Shown here piece after piece: positions 19,181-27,241 of a stretch of DNA of 64,000 bases. The DNA comes from an uncultured Bacteroidota bacterium (GTDB taxonomy: Bacteria; Bacteroidota; Bacteroidia; B-17B0; Aurantibacillaceae): the NCBI GenBank assembly GCA_903893815.1, contig CAITNS010000040.1, positions 169,638 through 233,637 of the forward strand, given 5' to 3'. Position 1 is the stretch's first letter. Each line of letters starts with the position of its first letter. A model generated the notes under the pieces. That model had not been told where the DNA came from and did not search any database. It saw only the letters and a list, made by a program, of their open reading frames with translations. The position numbers and the translations under genes are program-made.

Positions 19181-20077
19181 ATGATACACTTAAACACAAA
19201 CAAAATCATTATCACTACTGATTTTTCAGAAACATCTTTTTTGGCAATTAAGCATGGAGCTTTTTTAGCACAGTTTACAAAAGGAGAAGTTTATTTAGTA
19301 CATGTTATTACAAAACATTGGGAAAAATTTAATGTATTTACTCCTAGTATTACAATAGATAATATTGAAAAGGCATCTGATGCAGTTCAGAAAAAATTAG
19401 AGGAATTAGCTTCTGATATTAAAAAAGATTACGGAGTTAAAGTTACAACTGTTGTGAATTTAGGTAATCCAACTACTGAGATTGTAAAATTTGCAACTGA
19501 AATTAAAGCGGATTTAATCGTTATGGGAACTCATGGTTACAGTTCATGGGAAGATTTAACAATTGGCAGCAACGCTTTAAAAGTTTTGACTAAGAGTCCT
19601 TGCCCTGTATTAACGATGAGCCAACAAGCTGAAACCTTAGGCTATCATAAAATTATTTTACCTATTGACACCTCTGAACACACAAGACACAAAGTTGTTT
19701 TAACCTTAGAATTAGCTAAGCAATTTGTAGCGCATGTATACGCTGTTGGATTATTAGCGGATGACGAAGAAAGTAAAAAATATGCAGTTGAAGTAATGCT
19801 GCAACAAGTTGCTGCCGCTGCAAAAGACAAAGGAGTTGATTGTTCGATTGAATTAATTGAGAATGTAAAAAACAGAGCGGTTGCTACGGTAAATTACTGC
19901 GAAAAAGTTGGCGGTGATTTAATTTCAATTATGACTGATCAAGACGCTGAGTTAAGCGGATTCTTTTTAGGGCCATATGCTTTGCAAGTTATTCATCATT
20001 CAAAAGTTCCTGTATTAAGCGTTAAACCAGAAGAACATCCTGAAAATGTTAACTGGACCATGTTATCTGGAACCTAA
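19181..20077 (+). CDS. Tandem universal stress protein
   Basis: A 298-residue cytosolic protein with two Usp domains (about 5-148 and 158-285). Domain 1 starts KIIITTDFSETS and has VMGTHGYSSWEDLTIGSNA, close to the ATP-binding motif GxxGxxxxxxxxxGS. Domain 2 starts KIILPIDTSEHT and ends in a less conserved loop (SIMTDQDAELSGFFLGPYA), so it may not bind nucleotide. A monocistronic unit with a strong terminator. Confidence 0.88.
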   Translation: MIHLNTNKIIITTDFSETSFLAIKHGAFLAQFTKGEVYLVHVITKHWEKFNVFTPSITIDNIEKASDAVQKKLEELASDIKKDYGVKVTTVVNLGNPTTEIVKFATEIKADLIVMGTHGYSSWEDLTIGSNALKVLTKSPCPVLTMSQQAETLGYHKIILPIDTSEHTRHKVVLTLELAKQFVAHVYAVGLLADDEESKKYAVEVMLQQVAAAAKDKGVDCSIELIENVKNRAVATVNYCEKVGGDLISIMTDQDAELSGFFLGPYALQVIHHSKVPVLSVKPEEHPENVNWTMLSGT

Positions 20078-20106
20078 AATTTTAATTAATTTTTATACAA
20101 CTTATA

Positions 20107-20135
20107 ACCCCACATTTAAATAAATGTGGGGTTTT
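20107..20135 (+). terminator. Intrinsic terminator after the universal stress gene
   Basis: Perfect stem AACCCCACATTTA / TAAATGTGGGGTT with a two-base loop, followed by TTTT. Confidence 0.88.
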
Positions 20136-20147
20136 ACTTTTTATTAC

Positions 20148-20155
20148 TACATTTG
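20148..20155 (+). promoter_or_regulatory. Predicted -7 element (TACATTTG) of the B12 operon
   Basis: An exact TAnnTTTG match located between the preceding terminator and the riboswitch. It predicts transcription from about 20161 and a leader of about 275 nt. Confidence 0.5.
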
Positions 20156-20194
20156 TATTGCAATTTGGTTTTTAGATATTATATATAGTATCAA

Positions 20195-20352
20195 AAATTA
20201 AAAGGGAATCATGTGTAATTCATGAACAGTGCCCGCTGCTGTAAGTCTTAAATACTGTTTTTAAAACATGCCACTATCATTAACGATGGGAAGGCTTAAA
20301 AACAAAGACGAGTCAGAAGACCTGCCAATATGCATTTTGAAGCTTTCGGGGA
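20195..20352 (+). promoter_or_regulatory. Cobalamin (B12) riboswitch
   Basis: The conserved landmarks of the cobalamin aptamer appear in order. They are aaaGGGAAtc near 20200, GAACAGTGCCCGCTGCTGTA at 20224-20243, GATGGGAAGGC near 20285-20295, and AGTCAGAAGACCTGCC at 20311-20326, which is the most diagnostic block. It sits in the leader of a TonB-dependent receptor gene and is followed by a terminator hairpin. Adenosylcobalamin binding would be expected to turn the operon off. Confidence 0.93.
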
Positions 20353-20367
20353 AACAAAGGCTAACAA

Positions 20368-20406
20368 AAAATAGGATGTTTAGGCAACATGCTGTTTTTT
20401 TATTTT
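20368..20406 (+). terminator. Riboswitch-linked intrinsic terminator
   Basis: Stem 20368-20380 with 20386-20398 (one GU pair, one GG mismatch) around the loop taggc, followed by a T-run. Its place between the aptamer and the start codon suggests control by premature termination. Confidence 0.65.
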
Positions 20407-20436
20407 CCCTTAAGTGATAATAACAAAAAAGGGAAA
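20404..20436 (+). promoter_or_regulatory. Hairpin occluding the receptor start codon
   Basis: TTTCCCTT at 20404-20411 is complementary to AAGGGAAA at 20429-20436, which holds the purine-rich RBS and the A of the ATG. A second AAGGGAA lies at the start of the aptamer (about 20200) and could compete for the same partner, which would add translational control. Confidence 0.45.
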
Positions 20437-22442
20437 TGAAGCATTTTAAAATACATATATCAAACTATTCAAAGATATTTGTATGGTCATCCGCTTATGT
20501 TTTTATGTTTTCCTTAAAACTTCAATCTCAAACAAAAGACACCGCTCTTCATCAATTACAAGAAGTAATTATTTTACAAAACAAACAACAACAGTTTGAA
20601 ACTTCAAAAAAACACAGTGAGATTGATAGTCTAATTCTTAATAGATATAGCACAACTAGCTTAGCCGATTTATTGGCCAATCAATCTACTATTCATATAA
20701 AATCTTATGGCAATGGAAATATTGTATCAACCAGTATGCGTGGCGGTAACGCTAATCACACCGCTTTGTTATGGAACGGATTAAATATTCAAAATACGAT
20801 GCTCGGACAACCTGATTTAAGTATTGTTCCTACATCCTTATTCAATAATATTTCTTTAGAATATGGCGGAGGTAGCGCTATTTGGGGAAGTGGCGCAATT
20901 GGAGGTAGCATTCATTTGCAAAACAATACGAGATTTAATCAAGGTTTTAAAACTAAATTGCAGATGAGTTTGGGAAGTTTTGATTCGAGAAAAATAAATT
21001 CAGGTGTATTATTGAGCTATAAGAAAATTGTATCGAACACTAATATCTATTATAACACTTGCGAAAACAATTATAACTATAAAGATACTACTGATAAGGA
21101 AAATCCAAATAAGAAAGTAACCCATGCCAACTATACCTCTAAAGGACTCTTGCAAGAACTATCCTTTAGAATTACAACCTTTCAAAAATTAAATATAAGA
21201 GCTTGGTATAATTTAGTAAATAGAAATTTGCCTTCTTTTACAGGTGCTCTAAGTAAAAAAAATCAAGTAGATGAAAATTTAAAATTTAATATTGATTGGA
21301 ATTACTCAAAACGAAATTTAAATTCAGTAATACGCATAGGCTACTTTAACGACCAACTCAATTATAACGATACATTAGCTAATTACTCTTTTAGTAATAA
21401 TACTATTAAAACAATTATTATAGAAAATGACAATACCTACAAATACAAAAACCATCAATTAAACATAGGTGCAAATTTCACGAATTACAACTCAGTTTTA
21501 TTTTCTTCGTCTATAAATAAAGACACAAGTTTAAATCATATTTTAAGCAAAACAGCTTTTTTTGCCGCATATAAATTAAGTCTTTTCCATTCCAAACTAA
21601 ATTATAATTTAGTTGTACGAAAAGAGTTCACCACTCAAACTGAAATACCCTTTACTGGGAACACTGGTATTCATTACCAGTTAATAAAACAATTAGCGGC
21701 TAAAATTAATGCTAACTCATCTTTCAGACAACCCTCCTTAAGCGATTTATACTGGCATCCTGGAGGAAATCCAAATTTAAAACCAGAAGAAAGCTATGAA
21801 ATGGATGGCGGATTAGAATTTAATTACTCAAAAAATAATTTCAGTGCTTTAATAGAAGCCACTTATTTTAATAGACACACTACTAACTGGATTATTTGGT
21901 TGCCCTCCGAAAAATCATATTGGACACCAAAAAACATTACAGAAGTATACAGCAGAGGAACAGAAACCAAAACAGAACTAACTTATTTGAAAAAAGATGT
22001 ACAATTAAAACTCATCATTCATACAGCTTATGTATTATCTAACAATCAAAAAAACACCAGCGAAAATGATAATTCTGTTGGAAGACAGTTAATATACACA
22101 CCTCGCTATAATGGACAAGCATCTATTTTAGTAAACTACAAAAACATCAACTTACTTTTCAATAATAATTACACAGGCTATCGTTTTACGACGACAGATA
22201 ATTCTAGCTGGCTAAGCCCTTATTACATAGCAAATGTAAAGTGTTCATACAACTATTCATTTAGCACAGTTAATATGGAGTTATTTTGTAGTATCAATAA
22301 TTTACTAAACAAAAACTATGTGATTGTTCAAAATACACCTATGCCATTAAGAAATTATGAAGTAGGCCTTTGCATGAATTACCACAAAAAGAAAAAAACA
22401 ATATCAAATAATCCTTTAGAAATAATCAATAACGCAAAATAA
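20436..22442 (+). CDS. TonB-dependent receptor, probable cobalamin transporter (BtuB-like)
   Basis: A 668-residue outer-membrane protein. After a signal peptide, LHQLQEVIILQ resembles a TonB box. The plug domain (about 50-165) holds LADLLANQSTIHIKSYG, SMRGGNANHTALLWNG and SAIWGSGAIGGSIHL. The rest is a 22-strand barrel pattern with RQPSLSDLYWHPGGNPNLKPEES near residue 440. The direct cobalamin riboswitch upstream and the BtuG-like gene three places downstream make B12 the likely substrate. The next gene starts 1 bp after its stop, so the operon is tight. No inner-membrane BtuCDF genes are in the window. Confidence 0.88.
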   Translation: MKHFKIHISNYSKIFVWSSAYVFMFSLKLQSQTKDTALHQLQEVIILQNKQQQFETSKKHSEIDSLILNRYSTTSLADLLANQSTIHIKSYGNGNIVSTSMRGGNANHTALLWNGLNIQNTMLGQPDLSIVPTSLFNNISLEYGGGSAIWGSGAIGGSIHLQNNTRFNQGFKTKLQMSLGSFDSRKINSGVLLSYKKIVSNTNIYYNTCENNYNYKDTTDKENPNKKVTHANYTSKGLLQELSFRITTFQKLNIRAWYNLVNRNLPSFTGALSKKNQVDENLKFNIDWNYSKRNLNSVIRIGYFNDQLNYNDTLANYSFSNNTIKTIIIENDNTYKYKNHQLNIGANFTNYNSVLFSSSINKDTSLNHILSKTAFFAAYKLSLFHSKLNYNLVVRKEFTTQTEIPFTGNTGIHYQLIKQLAAKINANSSFRQPSLSDLYWHPGGNPNLKPEESYEMDGGLEFNYSKNNFSALIEATYFNRHTTNWIIWLPSEKSYWTPKNITEVYSRGTETKTELTYLKKDVQLKLIIHTAYVLSNNQKNTSENDNSVGRQLIYTPRYNGQASILVNYKNINLLFNNNYTGYRFTTTDNSSWLSPYYIANVKCSYNYSFSTVNMELFCSINNLLNKNYVIVQNTPMPLRNYEVGLCMNYHKKKKTISNNPLEIINNAK

Positions 22443-22443
22443 C

Positions 22444-23445
22444 ATGAGAAAAACAATTACTAAACTCGCAATAGTTATAAGTATTGCAATCAATTTAACC
22501 ACACAAGCACAAACAACAGTTTCGTTTGATACCTTTACACTATCACCAAATTCTTATTATCAAGATAATGCTGGTACAGATTTTTCATCTGGTGTTGCAA
22601 ATTTTCAATACGATTGGCAAGGATATTGGGCAAATGGAACAGCTTATACAAATTTAAATGATACGGTAAATGGAACCTACACCAATTTATATGGTGCTAT
22701 TACTGGAACATCATTTAGCGGAACAAATTATGCAACTGCACAAAGCAGTGCGGTTGTGTCGTTCAGCAATAATACCACCGCGGTACATGGCTTTTATTTA
22801 ACTAATACCACTTATGCTTGGAAAGCTATTAAAAGTGGAAATGCTTTTTCAAGAAGATTTGGAGATACATCAGGAACAGGTTCGGGCACAAGCATTGCAC
22901 AAGGAACATATCCAGATTGGTTTAAATTATCTATTTTAGGTTACAGAAGTGGCAGTCAGTTAACTGATACTGTTCATTTTTACTTAGCAGATTATAGAGC
23001 TGCTGGAACAGCTAACGACTATGTTGTAAAAAACTGGCAATATGTTAACTGCATTTCATTAGGACAAGTAGATAGCATTAAGTTTGAAATAACATCCAGT
23101 GATGTTGGAGCATTTGGAATTAACACACCATTATTTTTTTCTATGGATAATTTCGTAACACAAAGCACTGTGGGCGTCGAAGAATTATCGAATGCCACAA
23201 ACCTATCTCTATTTCCAAATCCTGCTAATCAATTTGCTATTTTAAATTATGAATCAAATTTAGTTACTGAATTAAATGTCACCATTTCTGATATTACAGG
23301 AAAGGAAATTCAAAACCAATCAACTCAAACAAGTGTTGGAAATAACACTCTAAAATTAAATATTGAAGCCTTAGAATCGGGCGTATATTTTGTATCCATT
23401 AGTGAAGGCAAAAATTCTAAAAACATTAAACTAATTAAACTCTAA
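22444..23445 (+). CDS. DUF4465-type secreted protein with T9SS sorting domain, copy 1
   Basis: A 333-residue protein with a signal peptide (about 1-22). The DUF4465-like domain (about 25-240) carries YYQDNAGTD, YPDWFKLSILGYRSG and FYLADYRAAGTANDYVVKNW. The C-terminus (SLFPNPANQFAILNY ... LESGVYFVSI ... IKLIKL) is a T9SS type A signal. Its place behind a B12 riboswitch suggests a surface cobalamin-capture role, comparable to accessory B12-binding proteins of gut Bacteroides; this is inference. It starts 1 bp after the receptor stop. A close paralog follows at 23556. Confidence 0.82.
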   Translation: MRKTITKLAIVISIAINLTTQAQTTVSFDTFTLSPNSYYQDNAGTDFSSGVANFQYDWQGYWANGTAYTNLNDTVNGTYTNLYGAITGTSFSGTNYATAQSSAVVSFSNNTTAVHGFYLTNTTYAWKAIKSGNAFSRRFGDTSGTGSGTSIAQGTYPDWFKLSILGYRSGSQLTDTVHFYLADYRAAGTANDYVVKNWQYVNCISLGQVDSIKFEITSSDVGAFGINTPLFFSMDNFVTQSTVGVEELSNATNLSLFPNPANQFAILNYESNLVTELNVTISDITGKEIQNQSTQTSVGNNTLKLNIEALESGVYFVSISEGKNSKNIKLIKL

Positions 23446-23450
23446 TAAAA

Positions 23451-23494
23451 AAAATCTCTAAATCGCATATAAATGAAGGATTTAGAGGCTTTTA
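23451..23494 (+). terminator. Hairpin between the two DUF4465 genes, possible attenuator
   Basis: Stem TCTCTAAATC (23455-23464) with GATTTAGAGG (23479-23488), followed by CTTTTAAAA. The T-run is weak, so it probably lowers but does not abolish read-through into the second copy and the BtuG-like gene. Confidence 0.55.
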
Positions 23495-23555
23495 AAATTT
23501 AGTCCTATTAAAATTTCTTTTCGTAAATTCGGCTTTCGAAAAAAGCTCTAATAAA

Positions 23556-24581
23556 ATGAAAAATAAAACAAAAATAATAATCATTTTAAGTTTGATTTTA
23601 TCGTATATAACGCAAGCACAAGTCACAGAATCATTTGAGTCATATACATTAACACCAAATTTCTTTTATCAAGATAATAATGGAACAGATTGGAGACCTA
23701 GTACAACAAAACCTATGACATTTGAATATGGCTGGGAAAATAACACATGGACTTCCGGTTCTGTTTATACAAATATTCAAGACACTATAAATGTTACAAC
23801 TTCAAATCTATATGCCTGTGCAAGCTACACGGCTTATGATGGAAATAATTATGTGACCGTGAAAGATAGCGCCATGATTTATTTAGAAAATACTCCCACA
23901 TTTTTAAACAAAGTTTCTGGTTTTTTTATTACCAATACTACCCTTGTGAAAAATGCTATTAAAAATGGTACTGCTACAAGCAAAAAATTTGGTGACACAA
24001 CAGGAACTGGTTTAGGTACTTTTTATGGGCAAGGAAATTATCCAGATTGGCTTAAATTAACTGTGTTTGGCTATAAGGACGGAAATTTAAATCCTGGTTA
24101 TGTTCAAATATATTTAGCAGATTACAGGCCTGCAGGATCAGCAAACGATATTATTATTGATGACTGGAGATATATAAATTGCATTGCCGTTGGTTTTGTA
24201 GATAGCTTGCAACTCATATTAGAATCGAGCGATACAGATGTAAATGGAGCAATGAGAACACCTGGTTATTTTTGCATCGATCGTTTTACTACCACTAATA
24301 ACGTAGGAATTAACGAATTAGAAAACATTGTAAATATTACCTTGTCACCAAACCCAACTAGCCAAAACTTAAATCTAAATTATTCAACTATTTCCGAATC
24401 TGAATTAATTTTTGATGTATATGACATCTCTGGTAAAAATGTTATTTCAAATCAGCCAGGTCAAAATCATGTTGGACCGAACCAACATACTCTGAACATA
24501 GAAACATTAGAAGCAGGAATTTATTTTGTGAAAGTATCAAATGGGATTTCATCTAAGACAATAAAATTTATTAAGTTGTAA
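23556..24581 (+). CDS. DUF4465-type secreted protein with T9SS sorting domain, copy 2
   Basis: A 341-residue paralog of the preceding gene with the same order: signal peptide, DUF4465-like domain with FYQDNNGTDWR, YPDWLKLTVFGYKDG and IYLADYRPAGSANDIIIDDW, and a T9SS type A tail (TLSPNPTSQNLNLNY ... LEAGIYFVKVSNG ... IKFIKL). Sequence agreement is strongest in the core domain and lower in the loops, so the duplication is not recent. It probably works with the receptor in cobalamin capture. The BtuG-like gene begins 1 bp after its stop. Confidence 0.82.
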   Translation: MKNKTKIIIILSLILSYITQAQVTESFESYTLTPNFFYQDNNGTDWRPSTTKPMTFEYGWENNTWTSGSVYTNIQDTINVTTSNLYACASYTAYDGNNYVTVKDSAMIYLENTPTFLNKVSGFFITNTTLVKNAIKNGTATSKKFGDTTGTGLGTFYGQGNYPDWLKLTVFGYKDGNLNPGYVQIYLADYRPAGSANDIIIDDWRYINCIAVGFVDSLQLILESSDTDVNGAMRTPGYFCIDRFTTTNNVGINELENIVNITLSPNPTSQNLNLNYSTISESELIFDVYDISGKNVISNQPGQNHVGPNQHTLNIETLEAGIYFVKVSNGISSKTIKFIKL

Positions 24582-24582
24582 A

Positions 24583-25614
24583 TTGAAAATTTATTATTTC
24601 ATATTCATCCTTTTGTTAGTTTGTTCTTGTGTAAAAGATAAACCACAAGAACCAGTAAAAACAGCTGTTAGTGTAAATGCCGACTCAAAAGTTTTAGTTG
24701 TTAACGAAGGAAATTATGGATGGGGAGTTGGCACAATTTCATTATACGATCCAACTTCAGGTGCTGTTATAGATAAATACGATCAACAACAAAATGGTGG
24801 CTCTACATTAGGTAATGTGTGCCAAAGTATAACAAAATTCAATAATCACTATTATATAGTGATTAATAATTCAAATAAAATTGTGGTGGTTAATTCAGCC
24901 AATTTTGTAAAAACAGCTACCATCGGTGGTTTTAATTCACCTCAATATATTTTACCAATCACTTATAACAAAGCATACGTCAGTGATTTATACGCTAACT
25001 CTGTTCAAATTATTGATTTAAATACAAACACTATAACAGCTTCAATTGCTTGTTTAGCGGGAACAGAAAGAATGGCTTTAATATATAATAAAGCATTTAT
25101 CACCAATAGCAATTCAAACTACTGCTATGTTGTTAATACGGCAACGGATATAATTACAGATAGTATTCATATTGGACCAGGAGGTTCGAGTATTGAGATA
25201 GATAAAAACTCAAAAGTTTGGGTACTAGCTAGTGGAAATTCAACTACTGCCCAAGCAGGGAAATTAGTTCGCATTAACCCTATCACCTTACAAATTGAAC
25301 AAAGTTTGAGTTTTAATACTGGAGATAGTCCTTATAAACTATGTGCTAATAAAACTCACGACACTCTCTATTTTTTAAATAACGGAGTGTATCAATTTCC
25401 TATTGGCTCGAATACATTACCTACAAATCCTAAAATTAATCAAGGTTCTAAATTATATTACGGTTTAGGGGTTAATCCAAAAGACTATAGTATATATGTT
25501 GCCGATGCTATTGATTATGTTCAAAAATCAAAAGTAGAAATATACAAACCAAACGGAACATTCATTACCAACTTTAATGCAGGCATTATTTCAAACGGTT
25601 TTATGTTTGAATAG
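24583..25614 (+). CDS. BtuG-like surface beta-propeller lipoprotein (YncE/DUF5074 type)
   Basis: A 343-residue protein starting at a TTG codon 1 bp after the previous stop; no in-frame ATG gives a signal peptide. Residues 1-16 are a lipoprotein signal with Cys at 14 and 16 (LLVCSC). The mature part is a beta-propeller with repeats such as VLVVNEGNYGWGVGTISLYD, AYVSDLYANSVQIIDLNTNT and VWVLASGN. BtuG proteins of Bacteroides are surface propellers that bind B12 very tightly and cap BtuB. The riboswitch and receptor in the same operon support that role here. Last gene of the operon. Confidence 0.82.
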   Translation: MKIYYFIFILLLVCSCVKDKPQEPVKTAVSVNADSKVLVVNEGNYGWGVGTISLYDPTSGAVIDKYDQQQNGGSTLGNVCQSITKFNNHYYIVINNSNKIVVVNSANFVKTATIGGFNSPQYILPITYNKAYVSDLYANSVQIIDLNTNTITASIACLAGTERMALIYNKAFITNSNSNYCYVVNTATDIITDSIHIGPGGSSIEIDKNSKVWVLASGNSTTAQAGKLVRINPITLQIEQSLSFNTGDSPYKLCANKTHDTLYFLNNGVYQFPIGSNTLPTNPKINQGSKLYYGLGVNPKDYSIYVADAIDYVQKSKVEIYKPNGTFITNFNAGIISNGFMFE

Positions 25615-25638
25615 CTAGATTCTATTATCTTTACTTAA

Positions 25639-26760
25639 ATGCAAGCTCATTTACATATTATTTCTTTTGATATACCCTACCCTGCAAATTATGGTGGTGC
25701 AATTGATGTATTTCATAAAATAAGATGTTTACATGCTCAAGGTATTAAAATTATTCTGCATTGCTTTGAATATGGCGATAGAAAGAAATCTGTCGAATTA
25801 GAATCATTATGCGAGAAAGTATATTATTACAAACGTAATACCTCTTTCTTAAATCAATTATCCGTATTACCATTTAATGTAAAATCTAGAGTTAATAGTG
25901 AACTCAAACAAAATTTACTAAAAGATAATTATCCTATTTTGTTTGAAGTACTACATACCTGTTATTTATTAAATGATCCTGATTTAAAAAATAGAAAAAA
26001 ATTATTCAGACACAGTAATATTGAACACGATTACTTTTTAGAATTAGCGAAAGGCGAAAAATCATTCTTTAAAAAAATATATTTACAGATAGAAGCGTTC
26101 AAATTAAAACGATTTGAAAAACAAATTACGAACGCAGATTGTATTTTATCTGTATCTGAAGCAGACTTAGTTTATTTCAAAAAAGAATATCCAAATACTC
26201 CTTCTGTTTATTTACCAAGTTTCCATGGCTTTGATGAATTGCAATGCAAGCCTGGTAAAGAAAACTATATTTTATATCACGGCAATTTATCTATTTCCGA
26301 AAATTACAATGCTGCTTTATGGCTTATTGAAAACGTATTTTCTAAAATAACTCATTTTACAATTATTGCAGGCTTAAATCCGCCGCAACATTTAGTAGAA
26401 ATGATTCGAAAACATGCAAACATTTCTTTAAAACAAAATTGTTCGGAACAAGAAATGCAAATATTGATTAAAGACGCTCAAATTCATTGCTTATACACCG
26501 AACAAGGAACGGGATTGAAACTAAAATTACTAAATGTATTATATTCTGGAAGATTTGTAATTGCAAATACCGCTATGCTCAATGGAACTCAATTAGCAAA
26601 AGCTTGTTATATTGCAAACTTTCCTGAAGAATATATCCATGAAATCAATGTATTGTTTTCAAAGGAATTTACTTTAGAAGAAATCGAGATGAGAAAAAAA
26701 ATAATTTCTCCTATGGATAATAAAGGCAAAACAAAAAAATTAATTGATCTATTAAACTAA
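25639..26760 (+). CDS. Glycosyltransferase (GT4-like fold)
   Basis: A 373-residue cytosolic GT-B type enzyme. The N-terminal domain starts HIISFDIPYPANYGGAIDVFHKIRCLHAQG. The C-terminal donor domain has YILYHGNLSISENYNAALWLIENVF, typical of GT4, and EQGTGLKLKLLNVLYSGRFVIANTAM, where GTGLKLKLL corresponds to the usual donor-site loop. Donor and acceptor sugars cannot be read from sequence. It overlaps the end of the convergent ArsC-like gene by 9 bp. Confidence 0.83.
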   Translation: MQAHLHIISFDIPYPANYGGAIDVFHKIRCLHAQGIKIILHCFEYGDRKKSVELESLCEKVYYYKRNTSFLNQLSVLPFNVKSRVNSELKQNLLKDNYPILFEVLHTCYLLNDPDLKNRKKLFRHSNIEHDYFLELAKGEKSFFKKIYLQIEAFKLKRFEKQITNADCILSVSEADLVYFKKEYPNTPSVYLPSFHGFDELQCKPGKENYILYHGNLSISENYNAALWLIENVFSKITHFTIIAGLNPPQHLVEMIRKHANISLKQNCSEQEMQILIKDAQIHCLYTEQGTGLKLKLLNVLYSGRFVIANTAMLNGTQLAKACYIANFPEEYIHEINVLFSKEFTLEEIEMRKKIISPMDNKGKTKKLIDLLN

Positions 26761-27105
26761 TTCCTTTTTAGCTTCAGCTATAACCGATTTTGTATTTCCA
26801 ACAAACACTTTTTTGTCAATAAAAATAACAGGACGTTTTAAAAAGGTGTATTCTTCCAAAATAAAATTCCTGTAATCAGTTTCTGTCAATTGCTTTGAGG
26901 CTATGCCTAATTCTTTGTATTTACGAGCAACACGACTAAATAAAGCTTCATAACTACCAACTACTTTTTTCATTTCTTCTAATTGCGCTGGCGTTATTTT
27001 TTCAGTTTTAATATCCTGAAATACAAATCCTTTTTCTTTTAATTCTAATTCAGAAATAATTCGTTTGCAAGTATCGCAACTTGAGAGATAGTATATTTTA
27101 TTCAT
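26752..27105 (-). CDS. ArsC/Spx family protein
   Basis: A 117-residue thioredoxin-fold protein; the frame is open four codons further up to 27117, but MNKIYYLSSCDTCKRI is the family-like start. SSCDTC is the N-terminal CxxC, and RKYKELGIASKQLTETDYRNFILEEYTFLKRPVIFIDKKVFVG is the usual C-terminal half. Family members include arsenate reductases and the Spx regulator; no arsenic gene lies nearby, so a reductase of unknown substrate is the safe call. Confidence 0.83.
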   Translation of the reverse strand: MNKIYYLSSCDTCKRIISELELKEKGFVFQDIKTEKITPAQLEEMKKVVGSYEALFSRVARKYKELGIASKQLTETDYRNFILEEYTFLKRPVIFIDKKVFVGNTKSVIAEAKKELV

Positions 27106-27118
27106 AGCATATTTCATT

Positions 27119-27156
27119 TAACCGCAGAGACGCAAAGTGTTTGCGCAAGGCATGCG
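27119..27156. repeat. Fragment resembling a dispersed intergenic repeat
   Basis: The string accgcagagacgcaaag followed by gcgcaaggcatgcgg matches an element I recall as widely dispersed in bacterial genomes. Only one copy is present in this window. Confidence 0.3.
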
Positions 27157-27175
27157 GAGTTTGTGATCATAAATA

Positions 27176-27209
27176 TAAAAAAAGAGATGCACAAAACGTA
27201 CATCTCTTT
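27176..27209 (-). terminator. Intrinsic terminator of the pseudouridine synthase gene
   Basis: AAAGAGATG pairs with CATCTCTTT around an 11-base loop; on the minus strand a T-run of seven follows. It lies just after the stop at 27242. Confidence 0.75.
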
Positions 27210-27241
27210 CATCTCTTTAGTAAAAAAATCCCTTCAGTCTC

